From positions 1 through 64,000 of the forward strand of contig JBKPCD010000132.1 in NCBI GenBank assembly GCA_046727175.1: a stretch of 64,000 nt of DNA, in the 5' to 3' direction. This DNA comes from JBKPCD01 sp046727175 (GTDB lineage: Bacteria > Acidobacteriota > Vicinamibacteria > Vicinamibacterales > 2-12-FULL-66-21). Shown piece by piece: positions 16,677 through 25,954 of this stretch (within the stretch, counting starts at the first letter, position 1; every line of letters starts with the position of its first letter). The position numbers and the translations under genes are program-made. The notes beneath the pieces were generated by a model that did not search any database, was not told the DNA's origin, and saw nothing but the letters and a program-made list of their open reading frames with translations.

Positions 16677-18208
16677 CGCTTGCAGATCTTCTTCGCGCGA
16701 GCGCTGAGCTCTCCCCGTCTGGCGCTGCCCCGCCCGCCATGTCCGACCGAACGGCCGCGACGAACGTGACCGGCGTCGCCTACGACTCGCGACAGGTGAC
16801 GCCGCGGTCGGTATTCGTCGCGCTGCGGGGTTTGCACGCCGATGGCGCCGCCTTCGCCCGCGACGCTGTCTCGCGCGGAGCGGTTGCGGTCGTTTCCGAA
16901 GGCGCTCGGGTTCCAGAACTCTCTACGCTCTGGGTGCAGGTCAGCGACGCGCGTCTCGCGCTCGCTTCGCTCGCAGCGGCCTTCTACGGTAACCCAAGCG
17001 AAGAGCTCGTGCTCGTCGGCATCACGGGCACGAACGGAAAAACCACGACGTCGTATCTTCTCGCGTCGATCTTCGAAGCGGCCGGCATCAGCTGCGGGCG
17101 AATCGGCACCGTCAGTTACCGGATCGGCCAACGCGAACTAGAAGCGGCGCGAACGACACCCGAAGCGCCCGACGTGCAGCGCATGCTGCGCGACATGATC
17201 AGCCAGGGTTGTGGCGCCTGCGTGATGGAAGTCTCCTCGCACGCGCTCGCGCTGCGACGCGCCGACGCGCTTCGGTTCGCTGGCGCGATCTTCACGAATC
17301 TCACGCGCGATCACCTCGATTTCCATCGCGATATGGAGGACTATTTCGCGGCGAAACGGCGGCTGTTCGAGCAGCTGCCGCCCGACGGAATCGGCGTGAC
17401 CAATCTCGACGATCCGCGTGGCGCGTCGCTCGTCAGCGTGTCCCCACGCTCGGTGACCTACGCGATCGATGCGGCCGCCGATGTTCGTCCCGGCCCGCTC
17501 TCGCTGTCGCTCGATGGTCTGAGCTTCGAGGTCCGCACGCCGCGCGGCACGCTGCAGATCCGTTCCGCTCTCGTCGGACGCCCGAACGCGTACAACATTC
17601 TCGCAGCCGTCGCGACCGCCATGGCGCTCGATCTGCCGTTCAGCGGAATCGAAAGAGGCATCGCTGCTCTCGCCGACGTTCCCGGACGCTTCCAGCTCGT
17701 CTCCAGCGCGCTCGACGACGTCCGTGTTGTCGTCGATTACGCACACACCGACGATGCGCTGAAGAATCTGCTGGAGACGGCGCGACCGCTGGCCACGGGA
17801 CGGTTGATTACGGTGTTCGGTTGCGGCGGCGATCGCGATCGCACGAAGCGGCCGCTCATGGGTGCGGTTGCTGCTCGCCTGAGCGATCTCGTGATCGTGA
17901 CGTCCGACAACCCGCGCTCGGAAGACCCGGAACGCATCATCGACGAGATCAAGCGCGGCATCTTGATCCCCCCAGATCGGGCACCGCGAGGGCAGCCGGC
18001 GCCGAAATCGACGCCCTGCCTGGCGATTGTCGACCGCAAGACGGCAATCGAGCGCGCGATTCACGAGGCCAAGGCCGGTGATCTGGTCCTGATTGCCGGG
18101 AAGGGGCACGAGAAGTACCAGGTCATCGGCAATCGGACGCAGCCCTTCGACGATGTCGAAGTGGCGAGGAGTGCGTTGAGCCGTCGACGGCTTTCAGCGG
18201 CGCGGTAG
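16673..18208 (+). CDS. murE: UDP-N-acetylmuramoyl-L-alanyl-D-glutamate--2,6-diaminopimelate ligase
   Basis: A 511-residue Mur ligase that adds the third residue of the stem peptide. Visible motifs are the N-terminal VAYDSRQVTPRSVFVALRG, the ATP loop GITGTNGKTTTS at residues 117-128, and FTNLTRDHLDFHRDMEDYF. D412-N-P-R415 marks ligases that select meso-diaminopimelate over lysine. The GTG start overlaps the ftsI stop (GTGA). It implies a meso-DAP peptidoglycan, as expected of a Gram-negative-type envelope. Confidence 0.97.
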   Translation: MTLADLLRASAELSPSGAAPPAMSDRTAATNVTGVAYDSRQVTPRSVFVALRGLHADGAAFARDAVSRGAVAVVSEGARVPELSTLWVQVSDARLALASLAAAFYGNPSEELVLVGITGTNGKTTTSYLLASIFEAAGISCGRIGTVSYRIGQRELEAARTTPEAPDVQRMLRDMISQGCGACVMEVSSHALALRRADALRFAGAIFTNLTRDHLDFHRDMEDYFAAKRRLFEQLPPDGIGVTNLDDPRGASLVSVSPRSVTYAIDAAADVRPGPLSLSLDGLSFEVRTPRGTLQIRSALVGRPNAYNILAAVATAMALDLPFSGIERGIAALADVPGRFQLVSSALDDVRVVVDYAHTDDALKNLLETARPLATGRLITVFGCGGDRDRTKRPLMGAVAARLSDLVIVTSDNPRSEDPERIIDEIKRGILIPPDRAPRGQPAPKSTPCLAIVDRKTAIERAIHEAKAGDLVLIAGKGHEKYQVIGNRTQPFDDVEVARSALSRRRLSAAR

Positions 18209-18211
18209 ACG

Positions 18212-19630
18212 GTGGACATGGTCCTCACCGCCGGCGGGATAGCCGCTGTGACGCGCGGCCGAATCGTTCAGGGCGATCCTGAAAGCCGGATCGGGCCGGT
18301 TTCGATCGACTCGCGCACGCTGTCATCCGGCGACTTCTTCGTGGCGATTCGCGGCGATCGCTTCGACGGTCATCGGTTCGTGAGCGAGGCAGTGGCGCGC
18401 GGCGCCATCGGCGCGATGGTCGCCGAAGTTTCTGCGATGCCTGGCGCTCTGGACGCGGAACCGGGGCGGCCGGCGCCGATCGTGATCCAGGTGGAAGACA
18501 CGACCGGTGGGCTGCAGGACATCGCGCGCGACGTGAGGCGGCGGTCTGGCTCACGCGTCGTGGCGATTACCGGGAGTGCAGGAAAGACGACCACCAAGGA
18601 AGTGGCGGCGGAATTTTTGGCGACGCGCCATCGCGTTTTCAGGAACAAGGGGAACTTGAACAATCACATCGGTCTGCCCCTCTCGTTGCTCGAGTTGCGT
18701 GCCAGACCGGATGTCGCGGTTGTCGAGCTCGGCATGAATCATCCCGGCGAAATCCGCACGCTTGTCGGCATTGCCGAGCCCGAGGTGCGCGTGTGGACGA
18801 ACGTCGGCGACGCGCATCTCGGTTTCTTCGAATCCGCCGACGCGATCGGCGACGCGAAGGCGGAGATTCTGGAGGCACCTCGCGCGTCGGACGTGCTGGT
18901 TGCCAACGCGAATGATCCGCGGGTGATGTCGCGGGCCCGCGCGTTCTCAGGTCGTCTCGTCACCTTCGGCGTCGACACGCCGGCGGACGTCGAGGCGTCG
19001 CGCGTCGAGCATCGCGGTCTGGAAGGAACGGCAGCGAACGTGCGGACACCCGTCGGTGAAGTGTGGCTCGAGACGCCGCTGCTCGGCACCGGCAATCTCG
19101 CGAACGTTCTTGCCGCAATTGCCGTTGCTCTGCAATTCGACGTGCCGCTCGAACAGATCTCCGATGGCGCGCGTTCGTTGCGGCCGGCATATCACCGCGG
19201 CGAGCTCCTTCGCCTGCCCGGCGGCATTACGGTGATCGATGATTCGTACAATTCGAGTCCCTCGGCGTTGACGCGCGCCCTCGAGACGGTTGCGGCGGCG
19301 ACCGGCAGCGCGCGAAAAGCGGCGGTGCTCGGCGAGATGCTCGAACTCGGCGCTCATGCCGAACGTTTGCACCAGGAATGCGGACGCGCTGCCGCGGCAG
19401 CAGGACTCGACCTGCTCGTGACCGTCGGCGGCGATGCCGCTCGCGCGCTGAGCGAGGCGGCCATTGCGGCCGGCATGCGCCGTCAATCCGTCTGGCACAC
19501 GGCAACGAGCGATCAAGCGGCGGATGTTGCGCTGCGGCACATCCGTCCCGGTGATCTCGTGCTGGTGAAGGGCTCGCGCGGTATCGGCACCGACCGTGTC
19601 GTCGAACGGCTGAAAGTGGAGTTCGCCTGA
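18212..19630 (+). CDS. murF: UDP-N-acetylmuramoyl-tripeptide--D-alanyl-D-alanine ligase
   Basis: A 472-residue Mur ligase that adds the D-Ala-D-Ala dipeptide. It shows the N-terminal SIDSRTLSSGDFFVAIRGDR, the ATP loop ITGSAGKTTTKE (residues 119-130) and DDSYNSSPSALTRALE in the C-terminal part. The start is either the GTG at 18212 or the ATG at 18218, with no effect on the fold. It lies three bases after murE, and its TGA overlaps the mraY ATG by one base. No D-Ala-D-Ala ligase gene occurs in this window. Confidence 0.96.
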   Translation: MDMVLTAGGIAAVTRGRIVQGDPESRIGPVSIDSRTLSSGDFFVAIRGDRFDGHRFVSEAVARGAIGAMVAEVSAMPGALDAEPGRPAPIVIQVEDTTGGLQDIARDVRRRSGSRVVAITGSAGKTTTKEVAAEFLATRHRVFRNKGNLNNHIGLPLSLLELRARPDVAVVELGMNHPGEIRTLVGIAEPEVRVWTNVGDAHLGFFESADAIGDAKAEILEAPRASDVLVANANDPRVMSRARAFSGRLVTFGVDTPADVEASRVEHRGLEGTAANVRTPVGEVWLETPLLGTGNLANVLAAIAVALQFDVPLEQISDGARSLRPAYHRGELLRLPGGITVIDDSYNSSPSALTRALETVAAATGSARKAAVLGEMLELGAHAERLHQECGRAAAAAGLDLLVTVGGDAARALSEAAIAAGMRRQSVWHTATSDQAADVALRHIRPGDLVLVKGSRGIGTDRVVERLKVEFA

Positions 19631-20715
19631 TGTTCTACTACCTCCACTATCTCAGCAGCTACTGGCCGGTGCTGAACGTCACGCGCTACATCACGTTCCG
19701 CACCGCCGCCGCCAGCCTGACAGCGCTCGTTCTTGGTCTGTTCGTCGGCCCGTGGATGATTCGGAAGCTGCGCGAGTTCCAGATCGGTCAGGTGATCCGT
19801 CAGGAAGGTCCTGCAACGCACCGAACGAAGGCGGGCACACCGACGATGGGTGGCTTGCTGATCCTGACGTCGGTGCTGATTCCAACCCTCTTGTGGTCGG
19901 ATTTGACAACGCCGTTCGTGTGGATAGCGGTCTTGGCGACGGCAGGGTTTGGGCTCATCGGGTTCGCCGACGACTACCTGAAGATCGTGCGGCGCTCGCA
20001 CCACGGGCTGCTTCCTCGCTACAAGCTGGGCTGGCAGGCCGTCGTCGGGTTGGCTGTCGGCGGCGCCCTCATGTTCCTCGAGTCACACGACCTGTACAAC
20101 ACGCGTCTCATCTTCCCGTTTTTCAAGCGACTGATCCCCGATTTGGGTGTGTTCTACGTTCCGTTCGCTGCATTCGTGCTCGTGGGATCGACCAATATGG
20201 TCAACCTGACCGACGGTCTCGATGGTCTCGCCATCAGCGTGTTCGCGGTTTCGGCGGCCGCATTCACCGCGCTCGCATACGTGTCGACCCATTCTGTGTT
20301 CGCGAACTACCTGCAATTGGTGCCGCTGCGGCCCGCTGCGTCGGAGCTGACGATCTTCTGCGGTGCGCTCGTCGGCGCGAGCCTCGCGTTCCTTTGGTAC
20401 AACTGCTATCCCGCCGAAATTTTCATGGGCGATATCGGATCGCTCAGTCTGGGCGGCGCGCTCGGAACCGTGGCGCTCCTCATCAAACAGGAGCTGCTCC
20501 TGCCGCTCGTCGCCGGTGTGTTCGTGTTGGAAGCGCTGTCGGTCATCATCCAGGTCGCATCGTTCAAGACCACGGGGCGGCGAGTATTCAAGATGGCCCC
20601 GCTGCACCATCACTTCGAGCTGATCGGCTGGAGCGAACCGAAAGTCATCACACGGTTCCTGATCGCGTCCATCGTCTTCGCGCTGTTCAGCCTCACGACG
20701 TTGAAGCTCCGATGA
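19630..20715 (+). CDS. mraY: Phospho-N-acetylmuramoyl-pentapeptide-transferase
   Basis: A 361-residue integral membrane enzyme that transfers phospho-MurNAc-pentapeptide to undecaprenyl phosphate, forming lipid I. Diagnostic blocks are GPATHRTKAGTPTMGGLLIL, the aspartate pair in GFADDYLK, NLTDGLDGLAI, the catalytic FMGDIGSLSLGG and the C-terminal MAPLHHHFELIGWSEPKVI. About ten membrane segments are evident. The start overlaps the murF stop (TGATG) and the end overlaps murD (ATGA). Confidence 0.98.
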   Translation: MFYYLHYLSSYWPVLNVTRYITFRTAAASLTALVLGLFVGPWMIRKLREFQIGQVIRQEGPATHRTKAGTPTMGGLLILTSVLIPTLLWSDLTTPFVWIAVLATAGFGLIGFADDYLKIVRRSHHGLLPRYKLGWQAVVGLAVGGALMFLESHDLYNTRLIFPFFKRLIPDLGVFYVPFAAFVLVGSTNMVNLTDGLDGLAISVFAVSAAAFTALAYVSTHSVFANYLQLVPLRPAASELTIFCGALVGASLAFLWYNCYPAEIFMGDIGSLSLGGALGTVALLIKQELLLPLVAGVFVLEALSVIIQVASFKTTGRRVFKMAPLHHHFELIGWSEPKVITRFLIASIVFALFSLTTLKLR

Positions 20716-22097
20716 CGACGAGCCACGCCTTCTCCGTTCGCGGGTCTCGTGTCACCGTCGTCGGTGCGGCGAGGAGCGGTGTGGCCGCGGCGGAGCTGCT
20801 CGTCCGCCGTGGCGCTCGGGTCACCCTGACCGATCTCCGCGAGCAGATCGAGGACGAGACCCGACTCCGCAATGTGGGTGTCGCGCTGGAGCTCGGCGGC
20901 CATCGTCAGGAGACGCTCACGGCAGCCGATCTGATCGTGCTCAGCCCCGGCGTGCCCTCGACGCAGCCGGTGCTCCAGGTGGCGCGCGCCGGAGGTGTTC
21001 CCGTCATCGGCGAGCTGGAGCTCGCGTCGCGATGGCTGCGCGGACGCATCGTCGCCATCACCGGCACGAAAGGAAAGTCCACGACGACGACGCTCACCGG
21101 CCGGATGCTCGAAGCGGGAGGTCACCGCGTGCTCGTCGGCGGCAACATCGGCCACGCGCTCAGCGCGCAGGTGGACGATTCCACCGAAGACACGATCCAC
21201 GTCGTCGAAGCCAGCAGCTTTCAGCTCGAGAGCATCGATACGTTCAGGCCCTGGATAGCGGCGCTGCTGAATTTTTCACCGGATCATCTCGACCGCCACG
21301 CCGACGTCGACGAGTACGCGCATGCGAAGGCGCGAATCTTCGCAAATCAGTCACGCTCGGACTGGACCGTGCTGAACGGTGACGACAGCGCCTCGATCGA
21401 GCTGGCTGCGGGCGCGGTCGCGCAGCGGCTGCTGTTTTCGATGACCGGAACGCTTGCGGACGGAATCGTGATCTCGGGTCAGACGATCGTGCGCAGACGC
21501 GACGGCAACGAGCAGGCGCTGGTGCCGCTGGCGTCGATCAGGCTCCTCGGCCGGCATCTGGTCGCCGACGTTCTCGCAGCGGCCGCGATTGCGTCGCTCG
21601 TCGGCGTCGCGCCCGAGGAGATGACGCGGGCCGTCGAGGGCTTTTCGGGATTGGAGCACGCGCTCGAGCCAGTCGCAGAGATTGGCGGCGTGCGGTTCGT
21701 CAACGATTCGAAAGCGACCAACATCGAGGCGGCTCGCCGGGCGATCGAGAGCTTCGGTGCAGGCGTCGTCGTGATCACGGGCGGCCGCTTCAAGGGAGGC
21801 GACTTCCGGGATCTCGAGCCGTCCCTCCGCGAGCGCGGAGCAGTTGTGGTCGCGATCGGCGAAGCCCGTCCGCTCATTCGCGAGGCGCTTGGTGATGTGG
21901 TGCAGGTCCACGAAGCCGACAGCATGGAAGCCGCAGTGAAGACCGCGTTTGCATCAGCGGCGCCCGGGCGCACCGTCGTGCTCGCGCCGGCGTGCGCGAG
22001 CTTCGACATGTTTCGTGATTACGTCGAACGCGGCCGCACGTTCAAAGAGGAGGTGCTTCGGCTGCAGGAGGAGTGGAGCAACGCGCGTGAGCAGTGA
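20712..22097 (+). CDS. murD: UDP-N-acetylmuramoylalanine--D-glutamate ligase
   Basis: A 461-residue Mur ligase that adds D-glutamate. It has the N-terminal VTVVGAARSGVAAAELL, the ATP loop ITGTKGKSTTTT (residues 117-128), FSPDHLDRHADVDEYAHAK and FVNDSKATNIEA. The start is the ATG at 20712, overlapping the mraY stop. Its last codons, Glu-Gln-stop, read GAG CAG TGA and lie inside the left arm of a palindromic repeat, so the annotated C-terminus may have been set by the repeat. Unlike most junctions in this cluster, it is separated from ftsW by 188 bases. Confidence 0.97.
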   Translation: MTTSHAFSVRGSRVTVVGAARSGVAAAELLVRRGARVTLTDLREQIEDETRLRNVGVALELGGHRQETLTAADLIVLSPGVPSTQPVLQVARAGGVPVIGELELASRWLRGRIVAITGTKGKSTTTTLTGRMLEAGGHRVLVGGNIGHALSAQVDDSTEDTIHVVEASSFQLESIDTFRPWIAALLNFSPDHLDRHADVDEYAHAKARIFANQSRSDWTVLNGDDSASIELAAGAVAQRLLFSMTGTLADGIVISGQTIVRRRDGNEQALVPLASIRLLGRHLVADVLAAAAIASLVGVAPEEMTRAVEGFSGLEHALEPVAEIGGVRFVNDSKATNIEAARRAIESFGAGVVVITGGRFKGGDFRDLEPSLRERGAVVVAIGEARPLIREALGDVVQVHEADSMEAAVKTAFASAAPGRTVVLAPACASFDMFRDYVERGRTFKEEVLRLQEEWSNAREQ

Positions 22098-22210
22098 GCA
22101 GTCATCAGTCCGGTTGGCGCGGTAAAGAGCTGCCCGCTGGGAACGCAGACTGCCCCGGTCTGCGAGGGTAGTGTCTTTATCCCCATCCGGCTGATGACTG
22201 CTGACTGCTC
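22089..22210. repeat. Nested palindromic element between murD and ftsW
   Basis: The outer arms 22089-22113 and 22187-22210 pair with one mismatch and one bulge. They are built from GAGCAGT/CAGCAGT words. Inside are a second pair, GGTAAAGA (22121-22128) with TCTTTATCC (22174-22182), and a third, CGCAGAC (22144-22150) with GTCTGCG (22158-22164). The murD stop codon lies in the left arm. It is unlike the tight overlaps elsewhere in the dcw cluster. Confidence 0.8.
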
Positions 22211-22285
22211 GCGTGCTGAATGAAGCCGGTTCGCTGTTTTTTTCGGCTGAGCCTCGCTCTGGCTTTAGCCGCTGGATCGCGAAGT

Positions 22286-23419
22286 ATGGCGCGAAAGCTC
22301 AAATCCGACAAGCTGCTCTTCACCGCCACCCTCCTTCTCGTCTGTACGAGCGTGGTGATGGTGTACAGCGCCTCCGCGATGATCGCGCTCGAGAAGTACC
22401 AGCAGCCGTACCTGTTCCTGTTCAAGCAGGCGACGTGGGCGCTCGTGGGCCTCTGTCTCATGCCCATCGTGATGCGGATCGACTACCGCAACTACCGACA
22501 GCCGCGAGTGATCTGGAGCGGGCTTGCGCTCGCCGCCGTTGCGCTCGTCGCCGTCCTCTTCGGTCAGCCAAAGAACGGCGCCACCCGTTGGCTGGACATC
22601 GGGCCGCTCGGCGTACAGCCGTCTGAGCTCGCGAAGCTCGCCGTGATCGTGTTCACGGCTGCGTTGCTCGAGCGGCGGATGGATCGCGTCAACGAGCTCG
22701 GGTACTCGCTGGTTCCAATCGGACTCGTGGTAGGGACGATTCTCGCCCTTATCGTCCTCGAACCCGATCTCGGAACGGCGGTGACGTTGTTGACCATCTG
22801 CGCGGTGATGGTGTTCACCGCCGGTCTCAGCTACAGCTATGTCGTCGGCCTCGCGGTCGCATCGGTTTCGGCGGTGTACTTCCTCGTTATTGCGTCGGAG
22901 TATCGGCTGAAACGGATCGAGGGGTTCCTCGATCCCTGGAGCGATCCGCTCGGCGCGGGCTATCAGATGGTCCAGTCGATGATCGCGGTGGGCTCCGGCG
23001 GCATCGCCGGTCGAGGACTCATGGCGGGCGTGCAGAAGCTCTTTTATCTGCCCGAGCCACACAACGATTTCATTTATGCCGTCATTGCCGAGGAGCTGGG
23101 CCTCATCGGAGCCACGATCGTGCTCGCATGCTTCTGTGTGATCGGCTGGCGCGGGCTGCGTACCGCGGCGCGCGCGCCGGATCGATTCGGCGCATTCCTC
23201 GCGATCGGGCTGACCGTGATGATCCTGTTCCAGGCGTTCTTCAACATGAGCGTCGTGGTCGCTCTCGTGCCGCCGAAGGGCATCCCGCTGCCATTCGTGA
23301 GCGCCGGCGGATCGTCGCTCCTGATCAACATGATTGGCCTGGCAATGTTGCTCAATGTGTCCCAGCACTGCTCGTCGTTACATGTCGCGGCGACGACGGT
23401 CACGGCGCCTGATGCATGA
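22286..23419 (+). CDS. ftsW: Septal peptidoglycan polymerase FtsW (SEDS family)
   Basis: A 377-residue SEDS glycosyltransferase with about ten membrane segments. Typical blocks are VMVYSASAMIALEKY at the first segment, GATRWLDIGPLGVQPSELAKLAVI, LEPDLGTAVTLLTICAVM, EHNDF-like PEPHNDFIYAVIAEELGLIG, and VPPKGIPLPFVSAGGSSLL near the C-terminus. It polymerises lipid II together with FtsI. I chose the ATG at 22286 (MARKLKSDKL). A start at 22220 would translate the edge of the repeat. The stop overlaps murG (ATGA). Confidence 0.95.
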   Translation: MARKLKSDKLLFTATLLLVCTSVVMVYSASAMIALEKYQQPYLFLFKQATWALVGLCLMPIVMRIDYRNYRQPRVIWSGLALAAVALVAVLFGQPKNGATRWLDIGPLGVQPSELAKLAVIVFTAALLERRMDRVNELGYSLVPIGLVVGTILALIVLEPDLGTAVTLLTICAVMVFTAGLSYSYVVGLAVASVSAVYFLVIASEYRLKRIEGFLDPWSDPLGAGYQMVQSMIAVGSGGIAGRGLMAGVQKLFYLPEPHNDFIYAVIAEELGLIGATIVLACFCVIGWRGLRTAARAPDRFGAFLAIGLTVMILFQAFFNMSVVVALVPPKGIPLPFVSAGGSSLLINMIGLAMLLNVSQHCSSLHVAATTVTAPDA

Positions 23420-24501
23420 AGCTGCTCCGGATCGTCGTTGCCGGCGGCGGGACGGGCGGGCACCTGTTTCCCGGGATTGCCGTCGCGCGAGAGCTGCTGC
23501 GACGACGGCCGGATGCACAGGTCACGTTTGCGGGCACGTCGCGCGGCATCGAGTCGCGCGTGATCCCGAAGGAGGGTTTTCAGCTCGACGTCCTTCGGAG
23601 CACGGGATTGAAGGGCATGTCTCCGATAGCGCTCGCGCGCGGCGTTGCGCTGCTGCCGCAGAGCGGAGTGGATGCGTGGCGAATCCTGTCGCGGCGGCGG
23701 CCGGACGTCGTAATTGGTGTGGGTGGATACAGTTCGGGCCCGGTGGTCCTGGCAGCGGCCGTGCGTCGCATCCCGACGCTGCTGCTCGAGCAGAACGCGG
23801 TGCCAGGGCTGACGAACCGGCTGCTTGCCCGGCTCGTCAGCGCAGCAGCGGTGACGTTCGAGTCCACGGTCACGTTTTTCGGAAGGAGGGGATTTGTTAC
23901 AGGCAACCCGGTTCGTTCCGAGTTCTTTGACCAAACGCCCGCGCCGGCGTCCGGCGGGCCAACCAGGATTCTGATCTTTGGCGGCTCCCAGGGGGCGCAC
24001 GCGATCAACATGGCCATGGTGGAGGCGGCGCCGAAGTTGGCATCCCACAGTGGCCGGATGGCAGTCACGCATCAGACGGGAGAACGCGATCTGGATGTCG
24101 TTCGGGAGGGCTACCGTCGCTCGGGTCTCGACGCGCGCGTGGAGCCGTTCCTGTTCACCATGGATCGCGAAGTGAAGGCGGCGGATCTCGTCGTGTGCCG
24201 GGCAGGCGCGACGACGATCGCAGAGCTGACGGCAGCGGGCAAGCCGGCGATCTTCATCCCGCTGCCGACGGCAGCCGACGATCATCAGCGCCGCAACGCC
24301 GAGATCCTCGTTGCGGCAGGGGCAGCCGAGCTCATCGCGCAGAAGGACCTGACGGGCGACTTGCTCGCGAGCCGGATCGTCGCGCTGTCATCGAATGAGC
24401 AGACGCGCGCCGCGATGTCGGCCGCGGCGCGCGGGTTCGCGAAGCCGGACGCGGCACGCGCGATCGTCGATAAGGTGCTCGAGCTCGCGGCTGATCGGTG
24501 A
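23416..24501 (+). CDS. murG: UDP-GlcNAc:lipid I N-acetylglucosamine transferase
   Basis: A 361-residue peripheral GT-B enzyme that converts lipid I to lipid II. The N-terminal loop VVAGGGTGGHLFPGIAVA is followed by IGVGGYSSGPVVLAA and LLEQNAVPGLTNRLLAR. The donor domain has IFGGSQGAHAINMAM and the UDP-GlcNAc site CRAGATTIAELTAAGKPAIF with PLPTAADDHQRRNAE. Length is usual. It starts inside the ftsW stop and ends seven bases before the murC ATG. Confidence 0.98.
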   Translation: MKLLRIVVAGGGTGGHLFPGIAVARELLRRRPDAQVTFAGTSRGIESRVIPKEGFQLDVLRSTGLKGMSPIALARGVALLPQSGVDAWRILSRRRPDVVIGVGGYSSGPVVLAAAVRRIPTLLLEQNAVPGLTNRLLARLVSAAAVTFESTVTFFGRRGFVTGNPVRSEFFDQTPAPASGGPTRILIFGGSQGAHAINMAMVEAAPKLASHSGRMAVTHQTGERDLDVVREGYRRSGLDARVEPFLFTMDREVKAADLVVCRAGATTIAELTAAGKPAIFIPLPTAADDHQRRNAEILVAAGAAELIAQKDLTGDLLASRIVALSSNEQTRAAMSAAARGFAKPDAARAIVDKVLELAADR

Positions 24502-24508
24502 CGTGAGC

Positions 24509-25927
24509 ATGCTCGGGCGAACACGACGGATCCACTTCGTCGGCATCGGCGGGATCGGCATGAGTGGGATCGCCGAGCTGCTCGCAAATCTCGGATACGA
24601 GGTGAGCGGGTCGGACGTGAAGCCATCGAACGCGACGGATCGTCTCGAGCAGATCGGCGTGCGGGTCGACAGCGGCCACGCCGCCGAGCACGTGGGTCAC
24701 GCGGACGTGGTCGTCGTCTCGTCTGCCGTTCGCGGAGACAACGCGGAGATCGTCGAAGCGCGGCGCAGGCACATCCCGGTCATTCCGCGTGCGGAAATGC
24801 TCGCGGAGCTGATGCGCTTGCGCTTCGGGATTGCGATTGCCGGCGCGCACGGCAAGACGACAACCACGTCGATGGTTGCGCTCGTGCTCGAACGAGCCGG
24901 GCTCGACCCGACGGCGGTCATCGGTGGACGTCTCAGCGCGTTCGGCAGCAACGCGAGGCTGGGGCGAAGCGATTACATGGTGGCGGAAGCGGATGAAAGC
25001 GACAAGTCGTTCCTGAAACTCTCTCCATCGATTGCGGTGATTACGAACATCGACCGTGAGCACATGGAGACGTATGGCACGTGGGAGAGCCTGCAGGACG
25101 CGTTCGCCGATTTCGCGAACAAGGTGCCGTTCTACGGCGCCGTCGTCGCATGCGCCGACGACAGACCGGTTCGTGAACTGATTCCCCGGGTCGCGCGTCG
25201 CGTCATCACGTACGGCTTTGCCGACAGCGACGCCGGAATCGCGGACGTGGTCGGACACGGGATGTCGCTGGAGGCCTTCGGTTCGCGCTGCCGGATTTCG
25301 CGCCGAAGCGATGGCGATCGAGTTGTCGGCGAGTTGAGGCTGCGCGTGCCAGGCAGGCACAACCTGCTCAATGGACTCGGCGCGACGACGGTGGGACTGG
25401 AGCTCGGTGTTCCCTTCGATCGGATCGCCGCGGCGCTCGCGGAGTTCCGAGGGGCTGAACGGCGATTCCAGCTCCGGGGGGAAGAGAAGGGCGTCATGGT
25501 CGTCGACGACTACGGCCATCACCCGACCGAGATTGCCGCGGTGATTGCCGCGGCCCGGGCGGGAATCGATCGGCGCGTCGTCGTCGTGTTCCAGCCGCAC
25601 CGCTACTCACGGACCCAGCAGCTCATGACGGAATTCGGAACGGCGCTATCCGCAGCCGATGAGATCGTTCTGACGGACATTTACAGCGCAGGCGAATCGC
25701 CGATCGCGGGTGTCACGATCGACGCGCTCGCTTCGACGGTCCGCGCGGCGGCGCGCGGTCCTGTCCACCTGGTGGCAGCGCTCGACGAGGTGCCCGCAGC
25801 CGTTGCCGCGCTCGTGCGCGATGGAGATCTCGTTCTCACCATGGGCGCGGGATCGATTGGCACGACTGCAGACTGTATCCTGGCTGCGCTCCGGGGCAGC
25901 GAGGAGGGGAGTCGCCAAGAGCCATGA
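24509..25927 (+). CDS. murC: UDP-N-acetylmuramate--L-alanine ligase
   Basis: A 472-residue Mur ligase adding the first residue (L-Ala) of the stem peptide. It opens with HFVGIGGIGMSGIAELLANL, has the ATP loop IAGAHGKTTTTSM near residues 110-121, EADESDKSFLKLSP, VITNIDREHMETYG and DDYGHHPTEIAAVI. An in-frame GTG six bases earlier (24503) is an alternative start. In many bacteria murB or ddl follows murC in this cluster. Here ftsQ follows directly after 27 bases. Confidence 0.97.
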   Translation: MLGRTRRIHFVGIGGIGMSGIAELLANLGYEVSGSDVKPSNATDRLEQIGVRVDSGHAAEHVGHADVVVVSSAVRGDNAEIVEARRRHIPVIPRAEMLAELMRLRFGIAIAGAHGKTTTTSMVALVLERAGLDPTAVIGGRLSAFGSNARLGRSDYMVAEADESDKSFLKLSPSIAVITNIDREHMETYGTWESLQDAFADFANKVPFYGAVVACADDRPVRELIPRVARRVITYGFADSDAGIADVVGHGMSLEAFGSRCRISRRSDGDRVVGELRLRVPGRHNLLNGLGATTVGLELGVPFDRIAAALAEFRGAERRFQLRGEEKGVMVVDDYGHHPTEIAAVIAAARAGIDRRVVVVFQPHRYSRTQQLMTEFGTALSAADEIVLTDIYSAGESPIAGVTIDALASTVRAAARGPVHLVAALDEVPAAVAALVRDGDLVLTMGAGSIGTTADCILAALRGSEEGSRQEP

Positions 25928-25954
25928 GCCCAAAGCCGGAAGTGTGAGGGCGCG

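Noticed and set aside
19752..20711. Apparent long N-terminal extension of MurD
   Set aside because: The frame is open by chance across mraY. The true murD start overlaps the mraY stop at 20712.
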